64,000 nt of DNA from Diadema setosum (Eukaryota > Echinodermata > Echinoidea > Diadematoida > Diadematidae): assembly GCA_033980235.1 (NCBI GenBank), contig CM067059.1, forward strand, positions 19,912,100-19,976,099. The letters run 5' to 3'. Numbering within the stretch: the stretch's first letter is position 1; the number at the start of each line of letters is the position of its first letter. The notes beneath the pieces are model-generated. The model worked only from the letters and a program-made list of their open reading frames with translations. It was not told the origin of the DNA and did not search any database. The position numbers and the translations under genes were made by a program. This document shows, piece by piece, positions 14,401 to 23,589 of this stretch.

Positions 14401-17400
14401 AACGAGCATAATTATTTACGGTATTCTAGCTCTATAATTTCTGCTTCATGAAATTCTTCCGTCGAGATGTTTTTCATTGCAACTGATTGACAATTGCTCT
14501 ACATCGACGTAAATAAGCACTGAATTGATCAGTGTTTTAGTAGTAGCCATGATAAAAAGCCATGGGCGTATATACTCGAGCAGGATTCGAACCTACGACC
14601 TCCTGATCACCGGACAGGCGTCATCTCCATTAGACCACCGAGCTTCCGCCTGACAGCAAGTGTTGGTTCTAATCCTTATGGCATGCAGCGGGTACTGCGT
14701 AATTATTCATTACAAAATCATGAAATTCTTCCGTCGAGATGTTTTTCATTGCAACTGATTGACAAATTGCCCTACATCGACGTAAATAAGCACTGAACTG
14801 ATCAGAAACTGATTTTTTTTTTTTTTTTTTTAAAGGATTCTCTAATTTCGGGGGTCTGCCTGGCTCCCCCGAGGCTCAGGCGGGGACATGGATCCATTTG
14901 TAAAAAATATGTACAATTTATCACCCTTGGCATAGTACTTGCCAAATTTGATGCGGTTTTTAAGACGACGGTGAAAATGTACTAAGTGGGTCCCAATTAT
15001 GCCCCACCACAGGGTCCCGGGTGATGCACCCCTGATCCGCCATGCACTTGAAACTACAGTTACCAATTATAACAAATTGAGATTGTATCACCATGTGATG
15101 GATATACCTGCAAAGTTTTGAGGAATTCGGTCATGGGATTTGCTTGAGGAAACTGAATGTAAAGGGGAAAAAGAATAGGCAGAAGGTACGACGCAAGCCG
15201 GCGGATGAATGATCGCAATGGCTCGCCGTACGAGTCTTTGGCTTAGGCAAGCTAAAAACGTGTCTCCTGTCCGTTTTAAGCCGGAGCAATACCCCTGATC
15301 GAAAATGATCATTAATGGCATTTTCGAGAAAATTCATCCCAGGAAAATAAGGTATGTTATATGAAACTAAATAGTCTACATGTAGTTGTAATCACTGTCT
15401 GTATAGTTATTCACATGCTTGAATCTGTTGCAATATGGAGTTCATGTTTATAATCCCATTGTTATACAGAAGTTTTGGTCAAGTCGATCCAGTATTCGTA
15501 TTTGAGGTGAAAATACGGTACGATACCCTAGATATATTTGCTTCTTTTGATTTTAGCTGTCCTCTTTTGTGGTCTGAAAAGGTCAGAAATCGAGCAAAGC
15601 GGAATCAACAGGTGGTTCCTGGATGAGTTTGTTGAACCCGGGGTTACCCCATTCATCACACACGACTGCCCCATACTACGGGCTTTATATTCAAATTAGG
15701 ATCCTTGAGGTGGGATCAGCATTCACCTTTTAACACGGACGATAGATGACCAGATAGCGGGTCACCGTTGTTTCAAATATTCACTGACCTTCAGATTGTG
15801 ACAGGATGTAAACATGCAAGGCATGGTAGCACACCTTGATCCTCGTTTGTGATAAGAAATTGATGCCCAGTTTTCTGTTTGTCTTGACCGCTCTCCATTA
15901 AGAAAAAAAAAAATCCTTGTTGCAATGAAGCCTTCCTTGATGACTTTGCCTTAAATAATGGCACACAGCGGTAAATGTTTCCTCAATGAGATCATGCCCA
16001 TCAAAAACTTTGCAAATGCCCAGTATAAACACACAAACACACACACACACACACACAAACAAACAAAACAAAAAAAATCGTGCGTGAGCACTCTAAATCA
16101 CGCATTGCTAGAGACTTTTAAAGTCTCCTACGAAATAAAGACGTCTACCAATTATTACGCAACATGTGTTCCATGTGTTGAGTCTTGAACAATAGGCAGC
16201 CGTAGGTAGAGGCATTAGCATACGAGGGACAGGGAGTAAAATCTTAAAATGCTGGGTCTACAGTTCATCCTAAACTGCGCTATTCAGTTCTGACGACGAC
16301 GCGTAGAAGTACAACTGAATTGCTATAATATTTCTAAACAACGCAAAGTAATGTCAGCACCGTTAGCAAACTTATCTCAGTCATCTATATCTAATATGCC
16401 TATGTGTGACGTTCACAGCGCACCACGGAAGCAAACTACAGAAAACATACATACACACACACACACAAATCACTAAATGACTTTCATATCTCACAAATGC
16501 GTATTCATTATCTATATCTTCCAAAATACAGAGAAACATTACAACATGACAGGAAAAAGAGGTCATGGCGATTCTGAACTTACCATTGAATAGGACTATG
16601 GAAACCATTGTGATGGCAAAGAAAGCGTCGGGCCCTGAAAACAAAGTGAAAATATGATTACCAGTTACACGAATTTCATGCAGTATCGTGAAATAAAGAA
16701 CAACAATAACAATAATAATAATAATAATATTTTTGTACAATGAAAAAGTAGGGCAATCTTTACACGTAACAAGCTAAATTTAAAAACCACCTCGAACAAA
16801 ATGTGCATGTAGGGCCTATTGTGTTGGTTGATACAAATACAGGATACAAACAATGTGTACGCCCTATCGTATAAGGCAAATAATGAAGATTGTTATTACA
16901 TTAATTAATTACATTAATTTTTCTCACTTCTTCATCATCATCATCATTGCTACTTACAAGCAGAGGAATCGATGATTGCTAATATTGTGGTTAAGATAAA
17001 CAGGGCCAGCATCACGAGAAGTCCGCTAAAGGTTGAATACCTCGACGATCTACAGTGGCGGAGGAAAAGGAAATGACCCGTGAAAAGCATCTGTCCATCT
17101 ATGGTCTCTGTTTTCTCAGTGTTACACCAGCAAAATGTAAAATTAAAAATTCTGATTAGAGATATTCGTACACATGTACATGCGTTGTTAACATTTTGTT
17201 TTGCCTTCATATGCTCGCAGAGTAAGTTAACCAGCCAAACATGCGAGTCATTATTATTTTTGTCAATCACCTGTGCGTGTGACACGGCTTAAAATACTGG
17301 CACAAGCCAGTCATATTTAGAGCATCTATATACGTTCTGTCACTGCATACTATACCGATTGGATTGATACAGTCTAGCACCGTTTACCACCCAAACGTGA

Positions 17401-19654
17401 CGTGGTGACGCCGCATTCCCATTTCGATCGATGATATGCGCCAAGTCTTGGTATCATATTCATAGGGCATAGATACATCATATCATGCTGTCATCAAGTT
17501 CGTCAACAGAGTAAAACCATCTTCTCTCTCCTCCTTTGTTCCCCCTTTATTTAATCATTTCTCATTCATATCTTTGTATTCTCGTATTCCCATCGCATAA
17601 GTGTTTAGCACACTTCCTGAACTCGTTAAACTTATCTATAGTTTGTGGCCAATCTGCTCTGATAACCATGAAGTAGATTAAACTCACATACAAACACACA
17701 ATTACTCACGACATTCACGTCGTGACATTGTTGCTGTTTTATTCCTTGGCATGTCAATATTACCCTTGACAATACAATCTTATCTCAGCAATGAACTATT
17801 TGTACTCGATTCATTAGCGCACTACCATTTCGTGCCTTACTTTCAGCCACAAAACGTGTAAGACTATGTCTATCACTAAGTCAAGGTTAGTATGACTGGT
17901 CAGTAACCTGTCCGTGCAACATGGATTAAAGTCTTGACGCAAGATACACATGATACACAATACTAGTATACATGTAAAGCCTCCACGTCAGAGTTCTGTC
18001 AACGCTTGTGTAAACACAGCCAGAGCCTCTCTACACGTAACATTATTCCCAGCACTGCCAAAAGGTGGTACGGTGTACACAGTCCACCATTGTGTTGTGT
18101 ACTTTTGTCTTGGCACTCATTTCCATACAATGTAACACACACACACACACACACACACAAAGAAAATACATTTTTGGTGCTGTGTTTGCACGTGTTCCGA
18201 TACTATGTACAGGTACTGACAACGATTAAACGGTGCATTCATTCTTGCGGACCTCAAAAAGTTACATTGTATTTAATTATTATTATTATTTTTTTTAATA
18301 TCGCGATAAATATTTATATGGCTGTTTTTAGGTTTACGTGTATGTTCACAAATACTTAATTGGTTGGAGTTCTTGTTATCATGATAAATGTAAACGCGTT
18401 GAGCATTGCATAAACACTTTGTTCTTGTCAACAAATATGAGCAAATACTGGTTGGTGGTTAGCTATGGCGCAATCATGTGACTAAAGTGAGGATTAAAGT
18501 CGTTATAGAGTGACCAGTGACGTCACGAAAGGACATAAAACTCCAGAATTTGCGTGACTGACGACGGGACTAGAATCAGAAAAATGAAATGATGTGAACT
18601 TATGCACAACGTTTAGTATAGCACATAATGCCTTGTCTAACACGTTTGTGATTAAAAATTAAACAGTTCCTTGGATTCATATTTCCTCCTCGAGACAATA
18701 ATCTCTCTGGGAATACAAAATTTCTGCGAGGATGTCAAGTGTTATATTACACCTCTAGAATGGCAATATCTGTATAACTCAATATATCGTGTGGAGAGAA
18801 AGAGAGACGGAACAATTACTTTGGTGGAAAGAAGAGAGCCAAGAAGAGGAAAGTGACGTTGGGGATGAATCCTCCAATCCCGAGGTAGCTCATGAATTTG
18901 TCCTTATACTCTGTGTCGTCACTCACATTGGCGAATTTGTGCTCTATGAAGTACTGTACAGAGAGATAAAGAGGGAGAAATAACGTGACAGACTTGTGAT
19001 AGTCTAGTGGTTACCATATAGACTACATTTGCAACTTTCAGAAATGGAGATACACGTAAATCTATCAGTGTGGCGTATGAACCATCCAATTACAAATGAA
19101 TTTAAGTTACAATTGAATAATCAATCACCGTTGCCTGAGTAGACACAAAATATGTAATATAATGAATTAACAGGTTACTTTATTTTCTCTGGATGCCACA
19201 TATAAATATGCACTTACTCTGTCTGCAGTGATGAAGCTGTTCCACGGATAGAGGGTCCCAACTCCATGTATTGCGAATATTACCAACGCTAAAAGAAATC
19301 TGTTGACATCAAACAAAAATTCAATGATTTAATGTATAACTTAGGGGGAACATCAAAAACAGCAGATCAATTTATGACTGCATGTAGGTGCCTATACCTG
19401 GACCTTCACTTTGACTCCATCTTCGACGTATGTTACGTATGTATAATCGATTTCATGAAGCTAACATTTTCCAAGTGAAAGGGAACATCCTCCCCGATAG
19501 AAATGAAATACAATTATACATTTAGAATATGTCATTGTCACGACTCAACCATTTCCCTTCGGTTGTGGGGGGGGGGGGGAGGGTAGCAAAGCAATGTCTG
19601 TAAAGAATGTATGTATGGCTGGAATCTTGTTGCATAGTACATTCATCATACTCC

Positions 19655-19690
<36 letters not shown>

Positions 19691-20177
19691 GAGCATATAC
19701 ACAGTATACGCGATGCTTAATGTAAAAAAAAAAAAATCAAACAAAAAGCGGATAACTGCTCGCACACGCACAAACACTGTAATCAGGCATTTTTCTTCCA
19801 GCAATGAAGTCGGAAAGATAATATGAAAACCATTATAAATAACAATGACATTTACAACAATCATTACAAGACCGACAACTTCGGTACTGTACTTACTTGT
19901 CCTTTGGTACTTCTGGTTGCCTATCGTCTGTTTTCATGGCTGTGTAATTGCGATGTGGGGACTTCCCGTTCGACTGCGACGAGCTCACAATATAGACGCT
20001 CGTGTTGTTGTGATCTAGGCTCCCGTTGGCTACGATGTCGGCGACCAGCGGTTCGCCCTCGGGTAGGCGAGTTGCGCTCTCCGACCTGCTCAGCCGCTCC
20101 GACACCGTGGTGGTCGGCCAGGCCGTGCCCTCGATGTCCGCATGGGCCTCCAGGGTTTTCATAGGAATTTGAGGCAT
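6121..20177 (-). CDS. SLC29A: Equilibrative nucleoside transporter (SLC29/ENT family), 12 coding exons, complete
   Basis: Spliced gene on the minus strand. Coding exons in order: 20177-19897, 19299-19218, 18953-18820, 17049-16958, 16634-16584, 13058-12973, 12303-12255, 11609-11512, 10629-10513, 7873-7676, 7455-7259, 6241-6121. All introns are GT-AG and all phases agree; the total is 1506 nt, 501 aa. ENT hallmarks: GVGTLYPWNSFIT in TM1 (residues 106-118), GxxIPNV in TM2, an extracellular NVS glycosylation site (130-132), ITMVSIVLFN in TM4, GQGIGG at the TM5 start (241-246), a cytoplasmic loop about 292-335, FNLGDFFG (380-387), SRLVFFPIFLFCNYRP in TM8 (408-423), SNGYL, and a last helix ending in TGA. 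ENTs are eleven-helix membrane carriers that move nucleosides by facilitated diffusion. The first 94 residues are hydrophilic. The C-terminal half resembles ENT1-3 more than ENT4. The paralogue is not assigned. An in-frame TAA lies shortly upstream of the chosen ATG. Confidence 0.95.
7259..7455 (-). CDS. SLC29A: SLC29/ENT exon 11 (TM8-TM10)
   Basis: 197 bp, residues 397-461 plus two bases. It contains WIFVVSRLVFFPIFLFCNYR, then a hydrophobic block with MSISNGYLKTVVMMDGP. RLVFxPxxLxCNxxP and SNGYL are strong ENT signatures. Acceptor TGTAG, donor GTAAGT. Confidence 0.94.
7676..7873 (-). CDS. SLC29A: SLC29/ENT exon 10 (TM7, FNxxDxxG motif)
   Basis: 198 bp, residues 331-396. IWMTFFVTLAVFPVVLAG is TM7. 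FTFNLGDFFGSLLPSW holds the ENT FNxxDxxGR motif, but Ser388 stands where family members have Arg (human ENT1 R345). D384 matches ENT1 D341. Acceptor ACTAG, donor GTAAGC. Confidence 0.93.
8577..8640. repeat. (AAAT)n microsatellite in SLC29 intron
   Basis: Tetranucleotide AAAT repeats with slight decay, after a (CT)n tract at 8398-8426 and a short poly-C. All lie in the intron between exons 9 and 10. Confidence 0.9.
8905..9300. repeat. Dispersed repeat with inverted arms, intact copy
   Basis: Contains inverted arms of about 33 bp: GATGAAAATCTGTTTTGAAG at 9030-9049 pairs with CATTTCAAAACCAATTTTCATC ending about 9176, both beside GGCCGAGATATC text. A second copy of the family occurs at 35225-35280 and 37074-37330, where it is split by a large insertion. 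The family name is unknown. It lies in the intron between exons 9 and 10. Confidence 0.75.
9527..10512. other. Intron sequence with long G runs
   Basis: Poly-G tracts at 9527-9546 and 9965-9980, and a poly-T at 9592-9603. Otherwise nothing coding is seen before exon 9. Confidence 0.6.
10513..10629 (-). CDS. SLC29A: SLC29/ENT exon 9 (central cytoplasmic loop)
   Basis: 117 bp, residues 292-330, phase 0 at both ends. PIVRYYLGLIHMYYDDKEAE starts it and WTIFKE ends it. This is the TM6-TM7 loop: an RYY motif after TM6, then an acidic and charged stretch. It is shorter than the roughly 65-residue loop of human ENT1. Acceptor CCAG, donor GTAAAC. Confidence 0.9.
11512..11609 (-). CDS. SLC29A: SLC29/ENT exon 8 (TM6)
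   Basis: 98 bp, residues 259-291: F/AGSLRGAAIGYFSCAVLVLF then ICCVTYVALFKM. GYFxxAxxV is the TM6 signature of ENT1-3. Acceptor CACAG, donor GTACAG. Confidence 0.9.
12255..12303 (-). CDS. SLC29A: SLC29/ENT exon 7 (TM5)
   Basis: 49-bp microexon, residues 243-258: GIGGTFVAVLSILSIS plus one base. It continues GQ|GIGG, the TM5 glycine motif that in ENT1 reads GQGLAG. Acceptor TATCAG, donor GTAAGT. Confidence 0.9.
12973..13058 (-). CDS. SLC29A: SLC29/ENT exon 6 (TM4 end to TM5 start)
   Basis: 86 bp, residues 214-242: AASAVYQSGMYALAAKLPEG then YTQSYIVGQ. The pattern LAxxLPxxYTxxxxxGQ is the conserved TM4-TM5 region of ENTs. Acceptor ATACAG, donor GTGATT. Confidence 0.92.
14447..14805 (-). mobile_element. 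tRNA-derived SINE-like unit flanked by 86-bp direct repeats
   Basis: On the minus strand, about 14652 to 14575 is tRNA-like: box A TGGTCTAATGG and box B GGTTCGAATCC, with acceptor-like GCTCGG. It most resembles a decayed tRNA-Arg (order VCTAATGGA...GATCAGGAGGTC). The anticodon stem is imperfect, so a functional tRNA is unlikely. The same sequence (CATGAAATTCTTCCGTCGAG to TGATCAG) stands on both sides, at 14447-14532 and 14719-14805, with few differences. It lies in the intron between exons 5 and 6. Confidence 0.65.
16584..16634 (-). CDS. SLC29A: SLC29/ENT exon 5 (TM4 start)
   Basis: 51-bp microexon, residues 197-213: W/PDAFFAITMVSIVLFN, matching the FFxxTMVSxVLxN TM4 block of ENT proteins. 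Acceptor TTTCAG, donor GTAAGT. Joined to exon 6 it continues N-A-A-S-A-V-Y-Q-S-G, close to the ENT NSFGAVLQGS segment. Confidence 0.9.
16958..17049 (-). CDS. SLC29A: SLC29/ENT exon 4 (TM3)
   Basis: 92 bp. One base completes Lys166, then SSRYSTFSGLLVMLALFILT up to the first base of Trp197. It contains a long hydrophobic helix ending IIDSSA, like the TM3 LVMLxLFILTxxL block of ENTs. Acceptor CTGTAG, donor GTAAGT. Confidence 0.9.
18135..18162. repeat. (AC)n microsatellite
   Basis: CA dinucleotide run in the intron between exons 3 and 4. A similar run is at 16037-16056 in the neighbouring intron region. Confidence 0.9.
18820..18953 (-). CDS. SLC29A: SLC29/ENT exon 3 (first extracellular loop and TM2)
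   Basis: 134 bp, residues 122-165 plus two bases. It begins YFIEHKFANVSDDTEYKDKF and then MSYLGIGGFIPNV. NVS (130-132) is in the large extracellular loop, where human ENT1 is N-glycosylated. The PNV motif starts TM2. Acceptor TACAG, donor GTAATT. Confidence 0.92.
19218..19299 (-). CDS. SLC29A: SLC29/ENT exon 2 (TM1)
   Basis: 82 bp, residues 95-121: FLLALVIFAIHGVGTLYPWN then SFITADR. This is the diagnostic TM1 block of ENT proteins (GxGTLxPWN). Two AG acceptors lie close together; only the upstream one (CAACAG at 19302-19300) keeps the phase with exon 1. The TTTTAG ten bases inside would shift the frame. Donor GTAAGT. Confidence 0.93.
19657..19687. repeat. Poly-T tract in intron 1
   Basis: Near-uninterrupted run of about 30 T between exons 1 and 2. 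In gene orientation it is poly-A, so it could be the tail of a retrotransposed fragment, but no body is recognised. Confidence 0.7.
19897..20177 (-). CDS. SLC29A: SLC29/ENT exon 1 (start codon, hydrophilic N-terminus)
   Basis: Encodes residues 1-93 plus two bases of codon 94. It starts MPQIPMKTLEAHADIEGT and ends in PKD before a GTAAGT donor. It is rich in Ser, Thr, Asp and Glu, with no membrane segment, as expected for a cytosolic tail. The tail is much longer than the roughly ten residues before TM1 in human ENT1. The exon is GC-richer than the flanks, so other frames also stay open on both strands. A possible 5' UTR acceptor (TTGTAG) lies just upstream at about 20210. Confidence 0.88.
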
Positions 20178-22689
20178 TCTTGGGACCGCTTACGACAGAC
20201 ACCTACAATACGATAGCGAAGGGATAAATTTCGATTAGCTCTATGAACACTTTTTTACGTGAATAGTATTTTTTTTTTTGTATTGCTAGTTAGTTTCGTC
20301 TGTCAGGTGCAAATTTAACAGTAGAAAATACCAGGCTATAATCCATGATAATGAAGCATTTGCACAATTTCAGTATTAAGATGCACAATCATTGTAAGTC
20401 CTCACTCCTCAATAAATAAATCATTTCAACATTTGAAGTCATTCGCGAAAGATGCAACGATCAAGAGGTCACGGTGCTGACATCATACACTTTCACACGT
20501 CAATCTCTCCAAAACGGAAAGAAATCAAGTCTATAGCGAATTTAGACAAACATTCTTTCTCTTTCAAACATAACGCATGTAGATCGACCCGACGATATGC
20601 TGTATACCTGTATGGCTAGTTCATGCAAGACGCAGGCACAACTTGAAAAAGCAGGCTAAAAAACAAGGAAGAGCTCGAAAGCACATACTGCAATACACCG
20701 TATACACTGTACTGCAAAAATGACACGAATATGGCTCGAGTCGGCGAACGATTGCTATTATGTGAACGAAATACCGCACTGGGAGAAAAATGAAAATTAG
20801 ACAATGGGGGTTGACACTGAAAGAATGTACAAAAAGTTGTACACGTACTAGTATACCGTTCTGTTCAGGACTTCTGTGCATTCCTTACATTAGACCAGGG
20901 AGGTGTGGTCTCCCTCTCACCACCTGATTCAACAGTATGTCTATGATTCAACGGAAGCAATGGTGTTCTAGCAACTGTATTTGCATTGGCATTCAATCTC
21001 TCGATACATGTAGATGCACCTATTAACTGGAAATCTTAACTCGACCAGTGCAGGAAATCGTTCCCAAATCGCAGCTGTCGTTCAACAAGCGCGTTACTAG
21101 ATTAATACTTATTGAAAAGAGCATTTTCATTCATATAGCGACATTTAAATAAAGTTTGACTACTTTACTTCACACGTTGGTGAGGTGGGTCCAGGCATGG
21201 ACTTACTACACATGGACATTCATCGCTCGTTAATTAATTCGTGCACCTGTTTCTGTTAAAAGCGTCACAAAAACATTTTGAACATGCTTTCCTGCTTTGA
21301 TCCAGTGTTGTCCACCGACAGCCAGCCTGGATAAAAACAAGACGGCGCTTTGAGAAATCTAAAAACTACATGCGCAGAAGCTAATAACTCTCTTAAATCA
21401 AGAAAAATGCATGTGCAGTTGTAGTGTATATTGCGAAATCATCGCTAAAGCAATTTCATTTGCGAAATGCAAGTACTTTACAAGAAAAAGCAACTAATTA
21501 AGCAGATTGACTGTGATTCGTAATATGTTTTTTCCCATTTGTCGCACATTGTTTCAGAGTAAACATGGGCAGTGACAGTAGACGACATGCTTGTCTTGCC
21601 ATTCAGGGATGTTACATGCATGGCCACAAGTGGCCGCTTCAGTAATTACCAATATGTGACGCAAAATTTGTCCTTGTTTCAGGTTTGGTGCTACCCATCA
21701 TTGGTGTTTATTCAACGGCAGTTGAGTCTGAAAGGCACCTCAGCGAAATAGGAAAATAGGGAAATAGGGAAACCCGGTTCTTTTGTCAGTGATGATGCAC
21801 GATTACACAATCGTCATTGTCCAAACGTCTGAATGTACTCATTAAGATGCACAAAATCAGGTGGCGGTGGTGAACATTGGATCAAAGAAAGACCTCCGTT
21901 CATGGTCCATATGTGTAGTAGGTCCATGGTCCAGGGAAGCAAAAACATGCATGCAAGAACTCCATGAGCGATGTATTTGCCTCGATCAACAACCCCACAT
22001 CTCACGCCTCGATCAACACACGCGAACACACCTCTCTTTCCTCTGTCTTGCCGATCTCATTCTACACAAGGCACATGCCGTCAATCTTTCCTGCTGATAG
22101 CATTCTCATCAAAACAGGCAGGCGCTCTTACAACTATTTCCGATTTTTCATAAACGGCGAAACGTACTTCTCGTTGCTATAGTACTATGAGGAGTTGGAA
22201 CTGCATGTTTGGTCGACATCCCGTTTGCCATAAATTAGACAATCATGAAATCTCGTGGGCGTATAACAGAGCGTCGATGAAAAGACCAACTTTTACCTAA
22301 GCAGTTTCACCATCATGATACATATTATGTATACAAACATGCACGTCATATTTAGACCCTATACGCAGCAGAATATCATTAACATTGGCACTGTCTGGTA
22401 TCTGGTATCGTCATCTGGTAACCGTACAGTTTGTCATGAGATTCAAACGTTTAAACTAAGTTTAAAGGTTGTGTGAACTATCGGGTATCTTCGGGTTTTT
22501 AATTTCCCCTCTCCCATTGAGGTCAAACGTATTTCTACTCTGCTGCTTTTTTCTCTTTTACAATTTCTTCACTTTTCTCGCAAAATTTATTCTTCTTGCT
22601 TAGAAATGATTTATGTTTGCACGCCAATACATTTGTAGTTGAATTCAATAAAACTTACAAATAACTAGAAATATCACTGAAGGTGATTA
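20178..22689. other. 5' flank of SLC29 gene, no further gene seen
   Basis: Should contain the 5' UTR and promoter of the minus-strand transporter, but no clear TATA box or initiator can be chosen from sequence. Short ORFs here have no recognisable domains. Confidence 0.5.
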
Positions 22690-23454
22690 ATACCCCCGCC
22701 CCGTGACGACAGTCTTACCCAAGGAATGATCTTTCCTTGATCTTCTGCCATTAATATGCCGTTACCATGGCAACGTACTTTCGGGTACTGTCAAAAAATG
22801 CGTCTTGCACATCTACAACCAAAGGCACACATCTGTACCAAGTTTCATGGAAATTGGGCAAAAACTGAGGAAGTAGTTTGCAACAAAATTTTCCATCATT
22901 TTGGCTCATAATATGTGAGCTGTTACCATGGCAACATACTTTTTGTCACTGTCAAGAAATGTGTCATGCTGACCTATATCCTAAGACAAACATTCAATAT
23001 GAATTCCATGAGAATTGGAAGAACACTGATGAAGCAGTTTTGCCATGAAGCATTTTGCCCTATATTTTACCAATAACATGCCGTTACCATGGCAACGCAC
23101 TTTTTGCCACTGCGGAAATATGTGTCTTGCACATTAACATATTCAGATGAACATCTCTACCTAATTTCATTAAAATTGATCAAAAACTGTGGGAGGAGTT
23201 CGCGACGCAAGATTTGTACCCATTTTTGCCCATAATATGCCGTTACCATGGCAACGTACTTTTGGGTACCGTCAAAAAAATACGTCTTGCACATCTACAA
23301 CCCAAGGCACACATCTGTGCCAAGTTTTATGGGAATCGGTTGAAAACTGAGGAAGTAGTTCGCGACGCAAGATTTGCAACGGACCGACCGACCGACCGCC
23401 CGACCGTCCGCTGATTCCTATATACCCCCTTCAAACTTCGTTTGGCGGGGGTAT
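22690..23454. mobile_element. 765-bp repeat with four ~160-bp units, each with an X-box
   Basis: The ends are inverted: ATACCCCCGCC at 22690-22700 and GGCGGGGGTAT at 23444-23454. The inside holds four head-to-tail units, each with GTTACCATGGCAAC at 22761, 22922, 23083 and 23242. Shared text also includes GTCTTGCACATC and GAGGAAGTAGTT. The right end has a CCGACCGACCG run and a TATACCCCC/GGGGGTATA hairpin (about 23421-23455). No ORF is credible, so this is a non-autonomous element or composite repeat. The motif matches the consensus bound by RFX factors; any binding is inference. Confidence 0.75.
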
Positions 23455-23464
23455 AACAAAAAAG

Positions 23465-23585
23465 TTTAAAGGAAACCAATTAAATCCACTAAATGTGGAT
23501 TGAGTGAAAGCAGCAGTATCAGTATAGAATGCATCCGTGAAAGTTTGAGGAAAATCGGACAATCGATGCAAAAGTTATGATTTTT
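23465..23585. repeat. Dispersed TTAAAGGAAACC repeat, copy 1
   Basis: Begins TTTAAAGGAAACC and contains AGTTTGAGGAAAATCGGACAATC followed by AAAAGTTATGA. A second copy is at 34666-34783 in the same orientation. Confidence 0.75.
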
Positions 23586-23589
23586 TCTT

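Noticed and set aside
14575..14652. Functional tRNA gene
   Set aside because: Boxes A and B are good, but the anticodon stem has a mismatch and the loop lacks the invariant T at position 33. Better explained as a SINE head.
16381..16740. 119-codon minus-strand ORF around exon 5
   Set aside because: Only 51 bp of it is real exon (PDAFFAITMVSIVLFN). The rest is intron read-through past good splice sites.
19823..20202. Plus-strand 113-codon ORF and an alternative minus-strand frame over SLC29 exon 1
   Set aside because: Shadows of the GC-rich exon. Only the frame starting MPQIPM joins exon 2 in phase.
22690..23454. CRISPR-like array
   Set aside because: Units are ~160 bp and similar over most of their length, with no short repeat/unique spacer pattern; the context is eukaryotic.
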